Notes: a model not told the origin generated them from the sequence alone. A stretch of DNA of 64,000 nucleotides from Mycolicibacterium hodleri (GCF_006439015.1 NZ_RCZG01000005.1:364440-428439), one strand, 5' to 3'; counted from the stretch's first letter, positions 8,383 through 18,355 are shown. Translations and numbers: made by a program.

Positions 8383-9541
8383 GCACCCCGGCTGCGGCGG
8401 CGATGGCCAGTCCGGCGACCGGCACGATCAGCAGCCCAACGCGCAGGCTTGTCGCGTCGGCGACCACGCCGACGATCGGTGGGGCGCCGACGAAGCCCAC
8501 GCGCATCAGCCACGCCAGCGCCGCCAATCCGGTGCCCGGCTTGAAGCCCGGCAACCGATCGGCGCCGTGCATGGCCGCCGGGATGACGGTCGCGGCGCCG
8601 AGACCGGCAGCGGCGAAGCCGGCGATGGTCCCCGGAATGCTCGGGAAGGCCAATGCCAGTCCCATTCCCACCGTGACGAGCAGGCCGCCGCCACGGGCCA
8701 TCGCCCGTTCGCCGAACCGGTCGACCATGCGGTCGCCCAAGATCCGCCCGATGAACTGGAAGCTCAACAACGCGACGTAGCCGAGTGCCGCGACGGCGCC
8801 CGCCGCACCCAGTCCGCTGCCCAGGTACAGCGCTGCCCACGAGCTGCCTGCGTCCTCGACCACGGCACCCGCGGTCGCGATGAGCACCAGAAGGCAGAGG
8901 GCGCCGTACACCCGCCGGCCTGGCCTGCACGGCTTCGCGGTGTCGGCCGACGGAAGTTCAGGCTGGTCGGGGCCCTTCAAGAGGAATGGATAGGCGGCCG
9001 CGGCCACACCGATGAACACTGCGGCGCTGATGCCGAGGTGAAGCGCGATGGGAACGCGCAGCGCGATCGCCGCGGCAGCCATGCCCGCGCCGAGCACCGC
9101 GCCCACCGACCACACGGCGTGCAGCGAGTTGATGATCGAGCGGCCGTAGACCCGCTGCACCCGGAGTCCGTGCGCGTTCTGCGCGACGTCGGTGACCGCG
9201 TCGCATGCTCCGCCGGCAAACAGCAAGAAGGCCAGCAGCAATGGCGTCGTCGACGAACCCGCCGCGAACACCAGAAGGGCGATGCCGCTGGTACAGATCA
9301 ACGTCGTGCGCGCCGACGTGAGCCAACGGACGATCGCGCCCGCGGCAAGTCCGGCCACCAGGGCTCCGACGGGGAAGGCTGCGACGACGAGGCCGTACGC
9401 AGTGTTCGACAGCGCGAGTTCGGTCTTCAATTCGGGGAACCGCGGCACCAGGTTCGCGAAGATGGCCCCGTTGGTGAGGAACATCGCCGCAACGGCGATG
9501 CGGGCCCGGCTGTCGCGTCGAGCAACGCCGGTGTTGACCAC
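8351..9541 (-). CDS. MFS transporter
   Basis: The protein is about 396 aa with roughly 12 hydrophobic helices. The conserved MFS pattern near 'LGDRMVDRFGERAMARGG' corresponds to the loop 8-9 motif. The start is uncertain: GTG at 9541 gives a normal-length protein beginning a few residues before the first helix (AVAAMFLTNGAIFANL). The frame remains open further upstream but enters the divergent malQ region. The substrate is unknown; the general layout resembles sugar-phosphate or drug MFS permeases. Confidence 0.82.
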   Translation of the reverse strand: MVNTGVARRDSRARIAVAAMFLTNGAIFANLVPRFPELKTELALSNTAYGLVVAAFPVGALVAGLAAGAIVRWLTSARTTLICTSGIALLVFAAGSSTTPLLLAFLLFAGGACDAVTDVAQNAHGLRVQRVYGRSIINSLHAVWSVGAVLGAGMAAAAIALRVPIALHLGISAAVFIGVAAAAYPFLLKGPDQPELPSADTAKPCRPGRRVYGALCLLVLIATAGAVVEDAGSSWAALYLGSGLGAAGAVAALGYVALLSFQFIGRILGDRMVDRFGERAMARGGGLLVTVGMGLALAFPSIPGTIAGFAAAGLGAATVIPAAMHGADRLPGFKPGTGLAALAWLMRVGFVGAPPIVGVVADATSLRVGLLIVPVAGLAIAAAAGVLSGRRPPARS

Positions 9542-9637
9542 TGAGCAGACGATACTGGGCGACGCCGGTGGGCACGCATCGTCGTCGGGAGCGAGCCGGG
9601 CACGCGCGATCGAACCCTCCCCGGCAAGATTGCTCCC

Positions 9638-11776
9638 ATGACTGAACTGGCCGGCTCGTTGGTCGAACTCGCCCGCCGCTACGGCGTGGCCGCTGCGTAC
9701 GACGACTGGACGGGTGGTCGACGAGTGGTTACGGAGTCGACCCTCGTCTCGGTGTTGGGAGCGCTGGGTGTACCAGCGGCCACCGAGGACGAACGTCGGG
9801 CCTCGCTGGATGCCCACGATCAGGACCATTGGCGTCGCACGCTGCCCCCGACAATCGTCGCGCGGACTGGCCGGTCGACGCCGTTCTGGGTGCATGTCAA
9901 TCATGGTGAGCCGGTCGGCGGGTGGATCCGCTTGGAGGACGGCACCGTGCGTGCGGGCTTGCGCCAGCTGGAGAACAACCGCCCGCCGTACGAGGTCGAC
10001 GGCCGGTCAGTCGGCGAGGCGACCTTCGAGCTGCCCGCGGACCTGCCCATGGGCTATCACCGGTTGCACGTGAAGGCGGGCGGTGTCGACGCCGACGCGG
10101 CGCTCATCGTCTCCCCCGACACCGCGAAACTCCCCGCCTCGCTCGGCGGTGGACGCGCCTGGGGCCTGGCCACCCAGCTGTACAGCATTCGTTCCGAAAA
10201 ATCCTGGGGCATCGGCGATTTGACTGATCTAACCGATCTCGCGGTGTGGTCGGCGGCGCAGCACGGCGCGGGTTTCATCCTGGTCAATCCCTTGCACGCC
10301 GCCGCGCCCACCGCACCGATGGAGCCCTCGCCGTACCTGCCGACGTCGCGCCGGTTCGTCAACCCGATGTACCTGCGCGTCGAGGCGATCCCGGAGTTCG
10401 CTTACGTACGGGATCGCGGTGAGCTGCGTAGGGCGCGCTCGACGGCCCAGGCCCGCGCCAAGAAGTCCAAGCTCATCGACCGCGACTCGGCGTGGAAGAT
10501 CAAGGGCTCGGCGCTCAAGGCGATCTACCGCGTCAGGCGTTCTGCAGGCCGCGAGCTCGCCTACACGGCCTACCGGACGCGGGAGGGGCGCAGCCTCGAC
10601 GACTTCGCGATCTGGTGTGCACTCGCCGAGAGGTACGGCAACGACTGGCATCGGTGGCCCGAGGAGCTACGTCATCCCGCCAGTCCCGCGGTGGCCGCCT
10701 TCGCCGCCAAGCGCGCCGACACCGTCGACTTCCACCGGTGGCTGCAGTGGCAGCTCGACGATCAGCTCACGGGCGTTCAGGCCACTGCCATCCAGGCAGG
10801 CATGGCGCTCGGCGTCATGCACGATCTGGCGGTCGGCGTCGATCCGAACGGTGCGGATGCGTGGGCGCTGCAGGATGTCCTGACACTCGGCGTCAGCGTT
10901 GGCGCGCCCCCCGATGAGTACAACCAGCTGGGCCAGGACTGGTCGCAACCGCCGTGGCGCCCCGACCAGCTGATCGAGCAGGGTTACGAGCCGTTCCGGG
11001 CGCTGGTCAACGCAGTGCTGCGGCATGCGGGCGGGGTTCGCATCGACCACATCATCGGGCTCTTCCGGCTGTGGTGGATCCCGAAGGGCTCCGCTCCGAC
11101 CGAGGGCACCTACGTGCGCTACGACCACGAGGCGCTGATTGGCATCGTCGCACTGGAGGCGCAACGGGCCGGTGCGGTCGTCGTCGGCGAGGACCTGGGC
11201 ACCGTGGAACCGTGGGTCCGCGACTATCTCGCCGAGCGCGGACTCCTCGGCACCTCCATCCTGTGGTTCGAGTTGGACCGCGACGGTGACGGCGGTCCAC
11301 TACCCCCGCGACGGTGGCGGGAGTACTGCCTCTCGTCCGTCACGACGCACGATCTCCCGCCGACCGCGGGGTACCTGGCGGGTGAGCACGTCCGGATTCG
11401 TGAGGAGTTGGGGTTGTTGACCCGCCCGGCCAGCGAGGAGCTGGCGGAGGACAGAATCGAGCAGGACGCGTGGCTCGCCGCGCTGCGCACCGCCGAGTTG
11501 ATCGGTGACGATCCAAGCGTCGAGGAGGTCGTCAGTGCGCTATACGCATATTTGGGTCGCACCCCGTCTCGGCTTCTCGCGCTGGCGCTTCCGGATGCTG
11601 TCGGCGACATCCGCGCTCAGAATCAACCTGGGACGACGGACGAGTATCCGAACTGGCGGGTCAAGCTGACCGGTCCGAGCGGCAAGGAAGTGCTCGTGGA
11701 AGACCTTCTTTCCGACCTGAGGGCGGCGGCACTGGCAGGCGTGATGCATGCACAAGTAACGCCTGCACGCGAGTGA
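9638..11776 (+). CDS. malQ: 4-alpha-glucanotransferase (amylomaltase)
   Basis: This 712-aa protein is a GH77 enzyme close in length to mycobacterial MalQ. It transfers maltooligosaccharide segments between glucan chains in cytoplasmic glycogen/maltodextrin metabolism. The catalytic motifs are visible: 'GGVRIDHIIGLFRLWWIP' with the Asp nucleophile, 'VVGEDLGTV' with the acid/base Glu, and 'TTHDLPPTAG' with the third Asp. The 'WGIGDLTDL' region and the N-terminal extra domain are also typical. It is divergent from the MFS gene. Its stop codon overlaps an open frame leading into the next secreted-protein gene. Confidence 0.95.
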   Translation: MTELAGSLVELARRYGVAAAYDDWTGGRRVVTESTLVSVLGALGVPAATEDERRASLDAHDQDHWRRTLPPTIVARTGRSTPFWVHVNHGEPVGGWIRLEDGTVRAGLRQLENNRPPYEVDGRSVGEATFELPADLPMGYHRLHVKAGGVDADAALIVSPDTAKLPASLGGGRAWGLATQLYSIRSEKSWGIGDLTDLTDLAVWSAAQHGAGFILVNPLHAAAPTAPMEPSPYLPTSRRFVNPMYLRVEAIPEFAYVRDRGELRRARSTAQARAKKSKLIDRDSAWKIKGSALKAIYRVRRSAGRELAYTAYRTREGRSLDDFAIWCALAERYGNDWHRWPEELRHPASPAVAAFAAKRADTVDFHRWLQWQLDDQLTGVQATAIQAGMALGVMHDLAVGVDPNGADAWALQDVLTLGVSVGAPPDEYNQLGQDWSQPPWRPDQLIEQGYEPFRALVNAVLRHAGGVRIDHIIGLFRLWWIPKGSAPTEGTYVRYDHEALIGIVALEAQRAGAVVVGEDLGTVEPWVRDYLAERGLLGTSILWFELDRDGDGGPLPPRRWREYCLSSVTTHDLPPTAGYLAGEHVRIREELGLLTRPASEELAEDRIEQDAWLAALRTAELIGDDPSVEEVVSALYAYLGRTPSRLLALALPDAVGDIRAQNQPGTTDEYPNWRVKLTGPSGKEVLVEDLLSDLRAAALAGVMHAQVTPARE

Positions 11777-11838
11777 CCGAAGTTCCTCAAGAGGCTGAAC
11801 TGCGCTATGTTCGCAACACCGCGAGACACGGAGGGCAC

Positions 11839-12261
11839 GTGAAGAAAATTCTTGGGCTGGGAGCCGCAGCGCTCTTCGTTCCCGCCGCCATCGCTTCGGC
11901 GGCCCTGTTCGCCCCCGGCGTGGCCGGCGCGAGTCCCGGCGGCAACAACTCCATGAACGTCGTCGGTGAGCCCTACTTCAAAGCCGTGACCATCTTGAAG
12001 AGCCAAGGTTATCGGGCGACATTCGGTGGTTCGTTCGGCAGCGATCTGCCGCAGTCGCAGTGCATCGTCAGCCAGCAGAAGGCCACCAGCAAGAAGATGA
12101 TCCTGATGCTCGACTGCACCCAGGCCGCAGGCCAGGAAGCGGCGGCCAACGCGCCTGCCTCCCCCGGTTCCGGGGTGGCTCCAGGTGGCACGGCACCCAC
12201 GCCGGGCAACGGGCAGGGCACGTACGGCAGCCCCATTGGGGTGCCCATCCCCGTCGGCTGA
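11839..12261 (+). CDS. Conserved secreted protein, PASTA-like region
   Basis: The protein is 140 aa from the GTG at 11839, preceded by GGAGGG. This start places a clear signal peptide at the N-terminus (KKILGLGAAALF..., cleavage near GVAGAS). The mature part has a 'YFKAVTILKSQGYRATFGGSFG' stretch that recalls a PASTA-type fold, two cysteines and a Gly/Pro/Ala-rich tail. An earlier in-frame GTG at 11773 would bury the signal peptide and is less likely. It belongs to a set of small exported mycobacterial proteins without assigned function. Confidence 0.75.
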   Translation: MKKILGLGAAALFVPAAIASAALFAPGVAGASPGGNNSMNVVGEPYFKAVTILKSQGYRATFGGSFGSDLPQSQCIVSQQKATSKKMILMLDCTQAAGQEAAANAPASPGSGVAPGGTAPTPGNGQGTYGSPIGVPIPVG

Positions 12262-12353
12262 CGCGCCAGCTATCCGGTACCTGCGTTCCCACTTAACCGG
12301 CTGAGTCCCGTAGGCTGTCCTCCCGACACACGGCGATGAGGGGACAGACAGCA

Positions 12354-13256
12354 ATGTTGCGACCGCAGCGTTTCCACACCGAGATCGATCCCGGCCCGGT
12401 GCAGATCCAAGCCCGTCGGGTGCACTTCGAGGTCGACGACGTGCCACTTCACTGGATTCCCGACCATCCGGTCGCATCGCACGTGGTCGGCCTGCTTCAC
12501 ATCGTGTTGCCGTCGGCGGAACGCTGGTTCGTCGAGGCGTACAACGAGGCGCTTCCCATGGTCAAGGATCCGAGGCTGGCCGAGGACATGCGGGGGTTCA
12601 TCGGCCAGGAGGCCACCCACGCAGACGTCCACGACAAGGTCCTGCACGAGTACATGAGTACGCACGGCATCGACCCGACGCCGATCCTGGAGCAGGTCGA
12701 ATACCTCTTCGAGAAGGTTCTGGCGCCCGACCCGTCGATCACCGATCCCAAGCGCAAGCTGAATCACCTGTGCGATCGGCTGTGGTTGATCGCGGCCATC
12801 GAGCACTACACGGCGGTGCTCGGCGACTTCTCGTTGAACTGCGCGTGGGACGACTATGACGCCGACCCGACGATGGTGGACCTGTTCCGCTGGCACGGCA
12901 GCGAGGAGGTGGAGCACCGCATGGTGGCGCACGACGTCGCGGTCTACTTCCACGACAGCTACGTCGATCGGATCCGCGCCATGATGATGGCCTGCTTCTT
13001 CATGTTCATGTTCTTCCAGCGTGGGACCTCGTATCTGACCAAGTCGGATCCCGAGTTGAACGCCACGTGGTTGAAGACGCAGCGAATGCGAGTGCAGGAC
13101 TCGAAGCTCGGACTGCTGCCGACGTATCGAAAGTTGTTTGGGTCCAACACGTTGATGTACTTCAAGCCCAGTTTTTCACCGGTCGAGATGGGATCGACGG
13201 CCCAGGCGGTTGCCTATCTCGCGAGCTCACCAGCGGCCCGAGCCGCCCATCTGTGA
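12354..13256 (+). CDS. Metal-dependent hydrolase family protein (PF10118-like, ferritin-like diiron)
   Basis: The protein is 300 aa from ATG 12354, chosen because AGGGG lies about 10 bp upstream; ATG 12336 adds six residues. It belongs to the family annotated as predicted metal-dependent hydrolases. The residues that would bind two metals are visible: 'GQEATHADVH' and 'EVEHRMVAHDV' (E-x2-H pairs) plus 'AIEHYTA' and an upstream Glu. The pattern is that of a four-helix diiron carboxylate protein rather than a classical hydrolase. Its stop overlaps the start of the reductase gene (TGATG). That suggests a diiron oxygenase supplied with electrons by its neighbour. Confidence 0.78.
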   Translation: MLRPQRFHTEIDPGPVQIQARRVHFEVDDVPLHWIPDHPVASHVVGLLHIVLPSAERWFVEAYNEALPMVKDPRLAEDMRGFIGQEATHADVHDKVLHEYMSTHGIDPTPILEQVEYLFEKVLAPDPSITDPKRKLNHLCDRLWLIAAIEHYTAVLGDFSLNCAWDDYDADPTMVDLFRWHGSEEVEHRMVAHDVAVYFHDSYVDRIRAMMMACFFMFMFFQRGTSYLTKSDPELNATWLKTQRMRVQDSKLGLLPTYRKLFGSNTLMYFKPSFSPVEMGSTAQAVAYLASSPAARAAHL

Positions 13257-14362
13257 TGGGTGTCTTCTCGCGTTTCCGGAATGCGCCCGCGAGTGCTTCG
13301 GGACGCATCCGCCACGACCCGCTGATGGGGTTCGCCGACGTCGCCGTCGCAGGACTCTTTGGCTTGTCTGGCGCGATCCGGAACGTGGCGCCGCTACCCG
13401 GTGTCGCCGAGGGATTCCCTCTCGTCGTCGCAGACCGCGAGGTCGTCGCGCACGACCAGGACGTGATCGCGCTGAGGTTCACCGCCCCGGACGCCGGCCC
13501 GCTTCCGCGGTGGCATCCCGGCGCGCACATCGACGTACATCTGCCCAGCGGTCGGGTGCGGCAGTACTCGCTGTGCGGTGATCCCGGTGTCACCGACTCC
13601 TACCGGATCGCGGTGCGCCGCATCCCCGGTGGGGGTGGAGGATCGATCGAGGTGCACGACGCACTGCCCGTGGGCGCGACTATCACCACCAGTGGGCCGC
13701 GCAACGCGTTCCCCCTGACGGTCCCCGGCTATGGCTCTCCCGCACAGCGCTTCCGGTTCATCGCGGGCGGCATCGGCATCACGCCGATCCTGCCGATGCT
13801 GGCGCAGGCCGAGCTCCTCGGCGTGCCGTGGTCGATGGTGTACGCGGGCCGCAGTCGCGACGCGCTGCCATTCCTCGAGGAGTTGGCGCGCTTCGGCGAC
13901 CGCATCGAGATCCGCACCGACGACGAGGCCGGTCTCCCGACCGCCGCCGATCTGCTCGGGGACTGCCCCGATGGCACGACGGTCTACGCGTGCGGACCGG
14001 CGCCGGTTCTGACGGCGTTGCGGACGGCGCTCGCCGGGCGCGACGACGTCGAATTGCACTTCGAGCGCTTCGCCGCGCCTCCGGTCGTCGACGGCACCGC
14101 GTTCGCGGCGTCGGTGGCATCCACGGGTCGAACGATCCAGGTCGGTGCGGACGAGACGTTGTTGGCGGCGCTTAACCGCGAGGGCGTGCACGCGCCGTAC
14201 TCGTGTCAACAGGGTTTCTGCGGGACGTGCCGGGTCCGGGTGATGGCGGGCGAGGTCGAGCACCGCGACGCTTTGCTCACCGATCCGGAACGTGACGCGG
14301 GAATGATGCTGATCTGCGTCTCGCGGGCTCAGCGCGATGCCGAACTGATCCTCGACCTCTGA
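13256..14362 (+). CDS. PDR/VanB-type ferredoxin-oxidoreductase
   Basis: The 368-aa protein has three modules: an FMN/FAD barrel (about 60-165, motif 'RQYSLCGDP'), an NAD(P)H-binding domain (about 170-270, 'IAGGIGITPILPM' and 'YACGPAPVL') and a C-terminal plant-type [2Fe-2S] domain with C-x4-C-x2-C ('SCQQGFCGTC') and a last Cys in 'LICVSRA'. It is a complete one-protein electron chain from NAD(P)H to an oxygenase. It starts inside the stop codon of the diiron-like gene, its likely acceptor. A GTG lies one codon upstream. Confidence 0.9.
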   Translation: MGVFSRFRNAPASASGRIRHDPLMGFADVAVAGLFGLSGAIRNVAPLPGVAEGFPLVVADREVVAHDQDVIALRFTAPDAGPLPRWHPGAHIDVHLPSGRVRQYSLCGDPGVTDSYRIAVRRIPGGGGGSIEVHDALPVGATITTSGPRNAFPLTVPGYGSPAQRFRFIAGGIGITPILPMLAQAELLGVPWSMVYAGRSRDALPFLEELARFGDRIEIRTDDEAGLPTAADLLGDCPDGTTVYACGPAPVLTALRTALAGRDDVELHFERFAAPPVVDGTAFAASVASTGRTIQVGADETLLAALNREGVHAPYSCQQGFCGTCRVRVMAGEVEHRDALLTDPERDAGMMLICVSRAQRDAELILDL

Positions 14363-14389
14363 GCATTTCGGGCCGACTATTATTCGCCC

Positions 14390-14713
14390 ATGCCGTTGGA
14401 CGGGGGGTCGGCCTTTGCCGGCTACACCGTCGTCCGGCGCCTCGCTTCGGGCGGTATCGGCGAGGTCTACCTGGTCAGGCACCCGCGATTGCCCCGCCAG
14501 GACGCGCTCAAGGTCCTGCGCCAGGAGGTGTCGGCCGACGGTGAATACCGCCGGCGGTTCAACCGTGAGGCGGACATCGCCGCATCGCTGTGGCATCCAC
14601 ACGTCGTCGGTGTGCACGACAGGGGCGAGGCCGAGGGTCGGCTGCTCCACGAGCAGTGCCAGACCCGACGGGAGTGTCGCCAGGACATCCGTCAGAGCAA
14701 CGGGCTGCCGTGA
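14390..14713 (+). pseudogene. Ser/Thr protein kinase N-lobe fragment
   Basis: The 107-codon frame encodes the N-lobe of a Hanks-type kinase. It shows the Gly-rich loop [12 protein letters not shown], the beta-3 lysine in 'DALKVLR', the helix-C Glu in 'READIAASL' and the start of beta-4 '[12 protein letters not shown]'. After that the homology stops and the reading continues as unrelated residues to a stop. The HRD and DFG motifs and all of the C-lobe are missing, so it cannot be a catalytically complete kinase. It ends in a GTGA overlap with the next gene. It is most simply a remnant. Confidence 0.8.
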
Positions 14714-15174
14714 CGTTGTCGATCGCCGACCGGCTCGCCGTGGCGAACCTCGTGCACCTCTACGCCGCCGCGGTCGACGACCGTCGGTTCGGTGACGTGA
14801 TCGAATTGTTCACCGAAGCAGCGGAATTGCGTCTTCCCGATCCACCGCGCGAGTTGGAGCCGGTGATCGTCAAGCACGGTCGGCTCGGTGTCGACGAGGC
14901 GATGTCAGCGCTGCGCGCGGTGGACCGCACCGAACATGCGATCGTCGGCGAAGTGTACGTCGATGCGCCGGAGCGGGGTTATGCGCTGGGCCGCATCACG
15001 TGCATCGCCCACCACTGGACGCGCTCGGCCGAACAGGTGACCGACGTGGTGTGGCATCTACGCTACGACGACGAGTATCAGCGGACCCCGGTCGGCTGGC
15101 GCATCCACGGCCGCAGGCTGACGATCAATGCAATCGAGGTGCGTCCCGTCAAGCGCCTGCGAGACGAGCGATGA
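14710..15174 (+). CDS. SnoaL/NTF2-like protein
   Basis: This 154-aa protein has an NTF2-like fold of the SnoaL type. The N-terminal '[29 protein letters not shown]' pattern and the alternating beta strands are typical. Such proteins can be isomerases, dehydratases or simple binding proteins, so the activity is not fixed. The GTG start overlaps the stop of the kinase fragment. The 3' end overlaps the convergent Nudix gene by 26 bp. Confidence 0.8.
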   Translation: MTLSIADRLAVANLVHLYAAAVDDRRFGDVIELFTEAAELRLPDPPRELEPVIVKHGRLGVDEAMSALRAVDRTEHAIVGEVYVDAPERGYALGRITCIAHHWTRSAEQVTDVVWHLRYDDEYQRTPVGWRIHGRRLTINAIEVRPVKRLRDER

Positions 15175-15622
15175 GGGCGTCGAGTAGCGGGCGCTGACCC
15201 TTGAGCAATTTCACCTTGGCTTCGGTAACGGAAAACCAACCCACCCGGTCGATTTCGGGAAAATCCTTGGTCTTCCCCGACCCCTTCGGCCATTCCATTT
15301 CGAAGGTGTTGCTCACGCTGTCGGTGACGTCTAGGTCGGCCTCGACGGCGAAGGCGGTGACGATCTTGCCGCCGGACTGCTTCACGGGTGGCAAGGCGAT
15401 CCGTGGCCCGTCCGGCACGGGCAGTCCAATTTCCTCGATGAATTCGCGTTGGGCGGCCGCCCACGGATCTTCGCCCTCGGTGTATTCGCCCTTGGGGATC
15501 GACCACGCGGCGTCGTCCTTTCGCGCCCAAAACGGGCCGCCGGGGTGTCCGATGAGGACGTCGAGACCGTCGGGGCCGTGCCGGTACAGCAGCAGTCCAG
15601 CGCTCGTGCGTGGCACTACCAC
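15149..15622 (-). CDS. Nudix hydrolase
   Basis: This 157-aa protein has a full Nudix box: G-x5-E-x7-REFxEEIGL, at about residues 45-67 (GEYTEG ... REFIEEIGL). It hydrolyses nucleoside-diphosphate-linked compounds using Mg2+. The N-terminal 'SAGLLLYRHGPDGLDVLIGHPGGPFW' resembles NTP-pyrophosphatase and Ap4A-type enzymes. It overlaps the end of the upstream GIY-YIG-like gene by 7 bp, so the two are coupled. Confidence 0.93.
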   Translation of the reverse strand: MVVPRTSAGLLLYRHGPDGLDVLIGHPGGPFWARKDDAAWSIPKGEYTEGEDPWAAAQREFIEEIGLPVPDGPRIALPPVKQSGGKIVTAFAVEADLDVTDSVSNTFEMEWPKGSGKTKDFPEIDRVGWFSVTEAKVKLLKGQRPLLDALIARLAGA

Positions 15623-16248
15623 TCCTTGAGCACGCGCAGCTTGTTCGCTTTGAGGACGGCTTCGCGTCTGAGCCGCTTCAACTCGTGGTGAAACGCACTG
15701 TCGCCCTGCAGGTTGAGCGGAAGTACGAGGTCAGCGGTCAGCTCGTCCTCGAACAGCCATGGCTCCGGCCGAACCACCCACGACACCAGTGCGTTCTCGG
15801 CCATCCACTGATTGAGGACGGCTTCGCCGCCGGCAAGGGTCGTCTGCTTACCGGAACCGACGCGGCGCAACTCGAGGCCGAGCTCGGCGGCCAGCAGCAC
15901 GCCAAGTGTCTTGCGCAGTGACGAGCCGTCGGCATTGCCGCGGGCGCCGCCGAAGTGATAACGGATCCGCTTGTGCAGGTCCTGGCTCACCGGCTTCTTC
16001 CCGTTCGCGGGGGGCGGTGTCGGGCTAATTCCAACATGGAGCAATGTCAGGCCGTCGCGCACTTCGCATCCCGTCGCGTCCACGGCCGCAGGCACCGCGC
16101 GGAACCACCAGCCGTAGGCGCCCGGTGCGTTCGGGACGGGGCTCGGCTCGGTGAAGACCTGTTCGCGCGTAAATCGCTGCGCGTCAAGAAATTCCGCGAC
16201 GGCTTTCGCGCCTCGTCCGTCTGTCCCGCCCAAGCGTACTTCTGGCAT
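15616..16248 (-). CDS. GIY-YIG-like nuclease domain protein
   Basis: The protein is 210 aa from the ATG at 16248; an ATG at 16335 in the same frame is an alternative. A degenerate GIY-YIG signature is visible: 'GAYGWWF' ... 'LLHVGISP', followed by 'DLHKRIRYHFGG' with the conserved Arg and 'SSLRKTLGVLL'. Proteins of this family cut DNA, but many chromosomal members are uncharacterised. Coupling with a Nudix gene may hint at a nucleotide or DNA maintenance task; this is inference. Confidence 0.72.
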   Translation of the reverse strand: MPEVRLGGTDGRGAKAVAEFLDAQRFTREQVFTEPSPVPNAPGAYGWWFRAVPAAVDATGCEVRDGLTLLHVGISPTPPPANGKKPVSQDLHKRIRYHFGGARGNADGSSLRKTLGVLLAAELGLELRRVGSGKQTTLAGGEAVLNQWMAENALVSWVVRPEPWLFEDELTADLVLPLNLQGDSAFHHELKRLRREAVLKANKLRVLKEW

Positions 16249-16537
16249 GCCTAAGCGTCCCACATGCGCTTGGAATCGTCGGTGAGTCGGTGGCATGGCC
16301 GGTGGTGGGACCTCGATGTCGCCGTGAAATCGCACTGCAACTGATCCTCAATACCCTGCGGCCGGGGGTGCGTGGGCTTAGGCTTGGAACCCAGACCTAT
16401 GGCGCCATCGCCGCCAACCGGGTGCGAGCCATGGGGCAAGGTGATGTCACATGCATCGACTATCGTGAGCAAAAGTCATGTGGCACAGACTTACTCGTCG
16501 GCACGATTTTTTGCCGAACGTCGGATCGGAGGATGAC

Positions 16538-18344
16538 ATGGGCGCAACCCCAACCCTACAAAAGGCGCTGAGCCAGCGACAGTTGACGATGATCGCGATC
16601 GGTGGCGTCATCGGCGCAGGCCTGTTCGTCGGGTCAGGCGTCGTCATCGGCGGAACCGGCCCCGGCGCCTTCATCACCTATGCGCTGGCCGGCGTCCTGA
16701 TCATCATGGTCATGCGGATGCTGGCCGAGATGGCCGTCGCGAACCCCTCGACCGGCTCGTTCGCCGACTACTCCCGCGCCGCCTTGGGTAATTGGGCCGG
16801 CTTCTCCGTCGGGTGGTTGTATTGGTACTTCTGGGTCATCGTCGTAGGTTTCGAGGCGATCGCGGGGGCGAAGATCATCCAGTACTGGCTCGATGTCCCA
16901 CTGTGGCTGTCCGCGCTGGTGCTGATGGTGTTGATGACGGCGACCAACCTGTTCTCAGTGTCGTCATTCGGCGAATTCGAGTTCTGGTTCGCGGGGATCA
17001 AGGTGGCCGCGATCATCGCGTTCATCGGGTTGGGTTCGCTCTACGTGTTCGGGGTGTGGCCGAACAAATCGATGGACTTCTCGAACCTGTGGTCGCACGG
17101 AGGTTTCTTTCCTCTCGGGGTAACTGCGATCACCGTCGGCGTGGTGACGGTGATCTTCTCAATGGTGGGGGCGGAGATCGCGACCATCGCCGCAGCGGAG
17201 TCCTCCGATCCGGAGCGGGCGGTGGCAAAGGCCGCGAACTCGGTAATCGTGCGTATCGCGGTGTTCTTCGTCGGCTCGGCGCTCTTGCTGGCCACCATCC
17301 AGCCCTGGAACGACGAGGAGGCGGCTGCCTCCCCGTTCGTGTCGGCATTCACTCAGATGGGCATCCCGTACGCGAATCACATCATGAACGCCGTCGTTCT
17401 GACCGCGGTGCTCAGCTGTCTCAACTCGGGGATGTATACCGCGTCGCGCATGTTGTTCGTCCTTGCCGCGCGCCGGGAGGCGCCGGCGCGCTTGGTCAAC
17501 GTAACCCGTCGCGGCGTGCCGGCGGCGGCAATCCTGACGTCGTCCATCATCGGCTTCCTCTGCGTGATCGCCGCGGCCGTGTCGCCCGACACCATTCTTC
17601 GCGTTCCTGCTGAATTCCAGCGGCGCGATCATTCTGTTCGTCTACCTGCTGATCGCCATCTCACAGATCGTGTTGCGCTACCGCACCCCGGACTCCGAGC
17701 TGACGGTCAAGATGTGGCTCTTCCCAGCGCTGTCGATCCTCACCGCCATCGGGATCGTGGCAATCCTGGTGCAGATGGGTCTGCAATCCGATGTGCGGTC
17801 CCAACTCGTGCTGAGCCTGCTGTCGTGGGCGGTCGTCATCGTCGTGTACTTCGCCAACCGGTGGTTCATCAATCGGCGTCCCGAGGTCGAGGGCGTCTCC
17901 GTCACGGACCCACCGCACCGCGTACTGGTGCTGGCGAATCAGACGGTCCGGTCCCAGGAACTGCTCGACGAGTTGCGTCGCATCGACGCCAACAAGTCGG
18001 CTACCTACTTCGTCGTCGTTCCCGCCAGCCCCATCGAGGCCGGGACCGCGGCCCGGGGACCGCTCGACCTGCTGGAAGCGACACGCCGGGTGACCCAGGA
18101 ACGGCTCGACGGCACGCTCTCCACGCTGCATTCAGAGAATCTGGCGGCGGACGGCGAAATCGGCGACGCTAGACCTCTGCGCGCCTTGGCCAACGCCGTG
18201 ACGTCGTTCCATCCAGATCAGATCGTCATCTCGACGCTGCCGCCGGAGGATTCGGTGTGGCAACGGTTCGACGTCGTGGACCGCGCTCGCGCCGAGTACG
18301 ACGTGCCCGTCACCCATGTCGTGGCAGCCCCGGTACGGACCTGA
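16538..18344 (+). pseudogene. Amino-acid permease (GabP-like) with Usp-like tail, frameshifted
   Basis: The ATG at 16538 has GGAGG 5 bp upstream. The first frame encodes an APC-superfamily amino-acid permease ('GGVIGAGLFVGSG' in helix 1, 12-helix layout) as far as 'SPDTI' at about 17596. The reading then passes into nonsense. The missing continuation ('FAFLLNSSGAIILFVYLLIA...') is in the next frame from 17598 and runs through the last helices and a cytoplasmic C-terminal domain that resembles a universal-stress fold, to 18344. Removing one base near 17597 restores a 601-aa protein. The cause is either a real disruption or a sequencing error. GABA or related amino acids are likely substrates. 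Confidence 0.85.
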
Positions 18345-18355
18345 GAGTTCAACTC

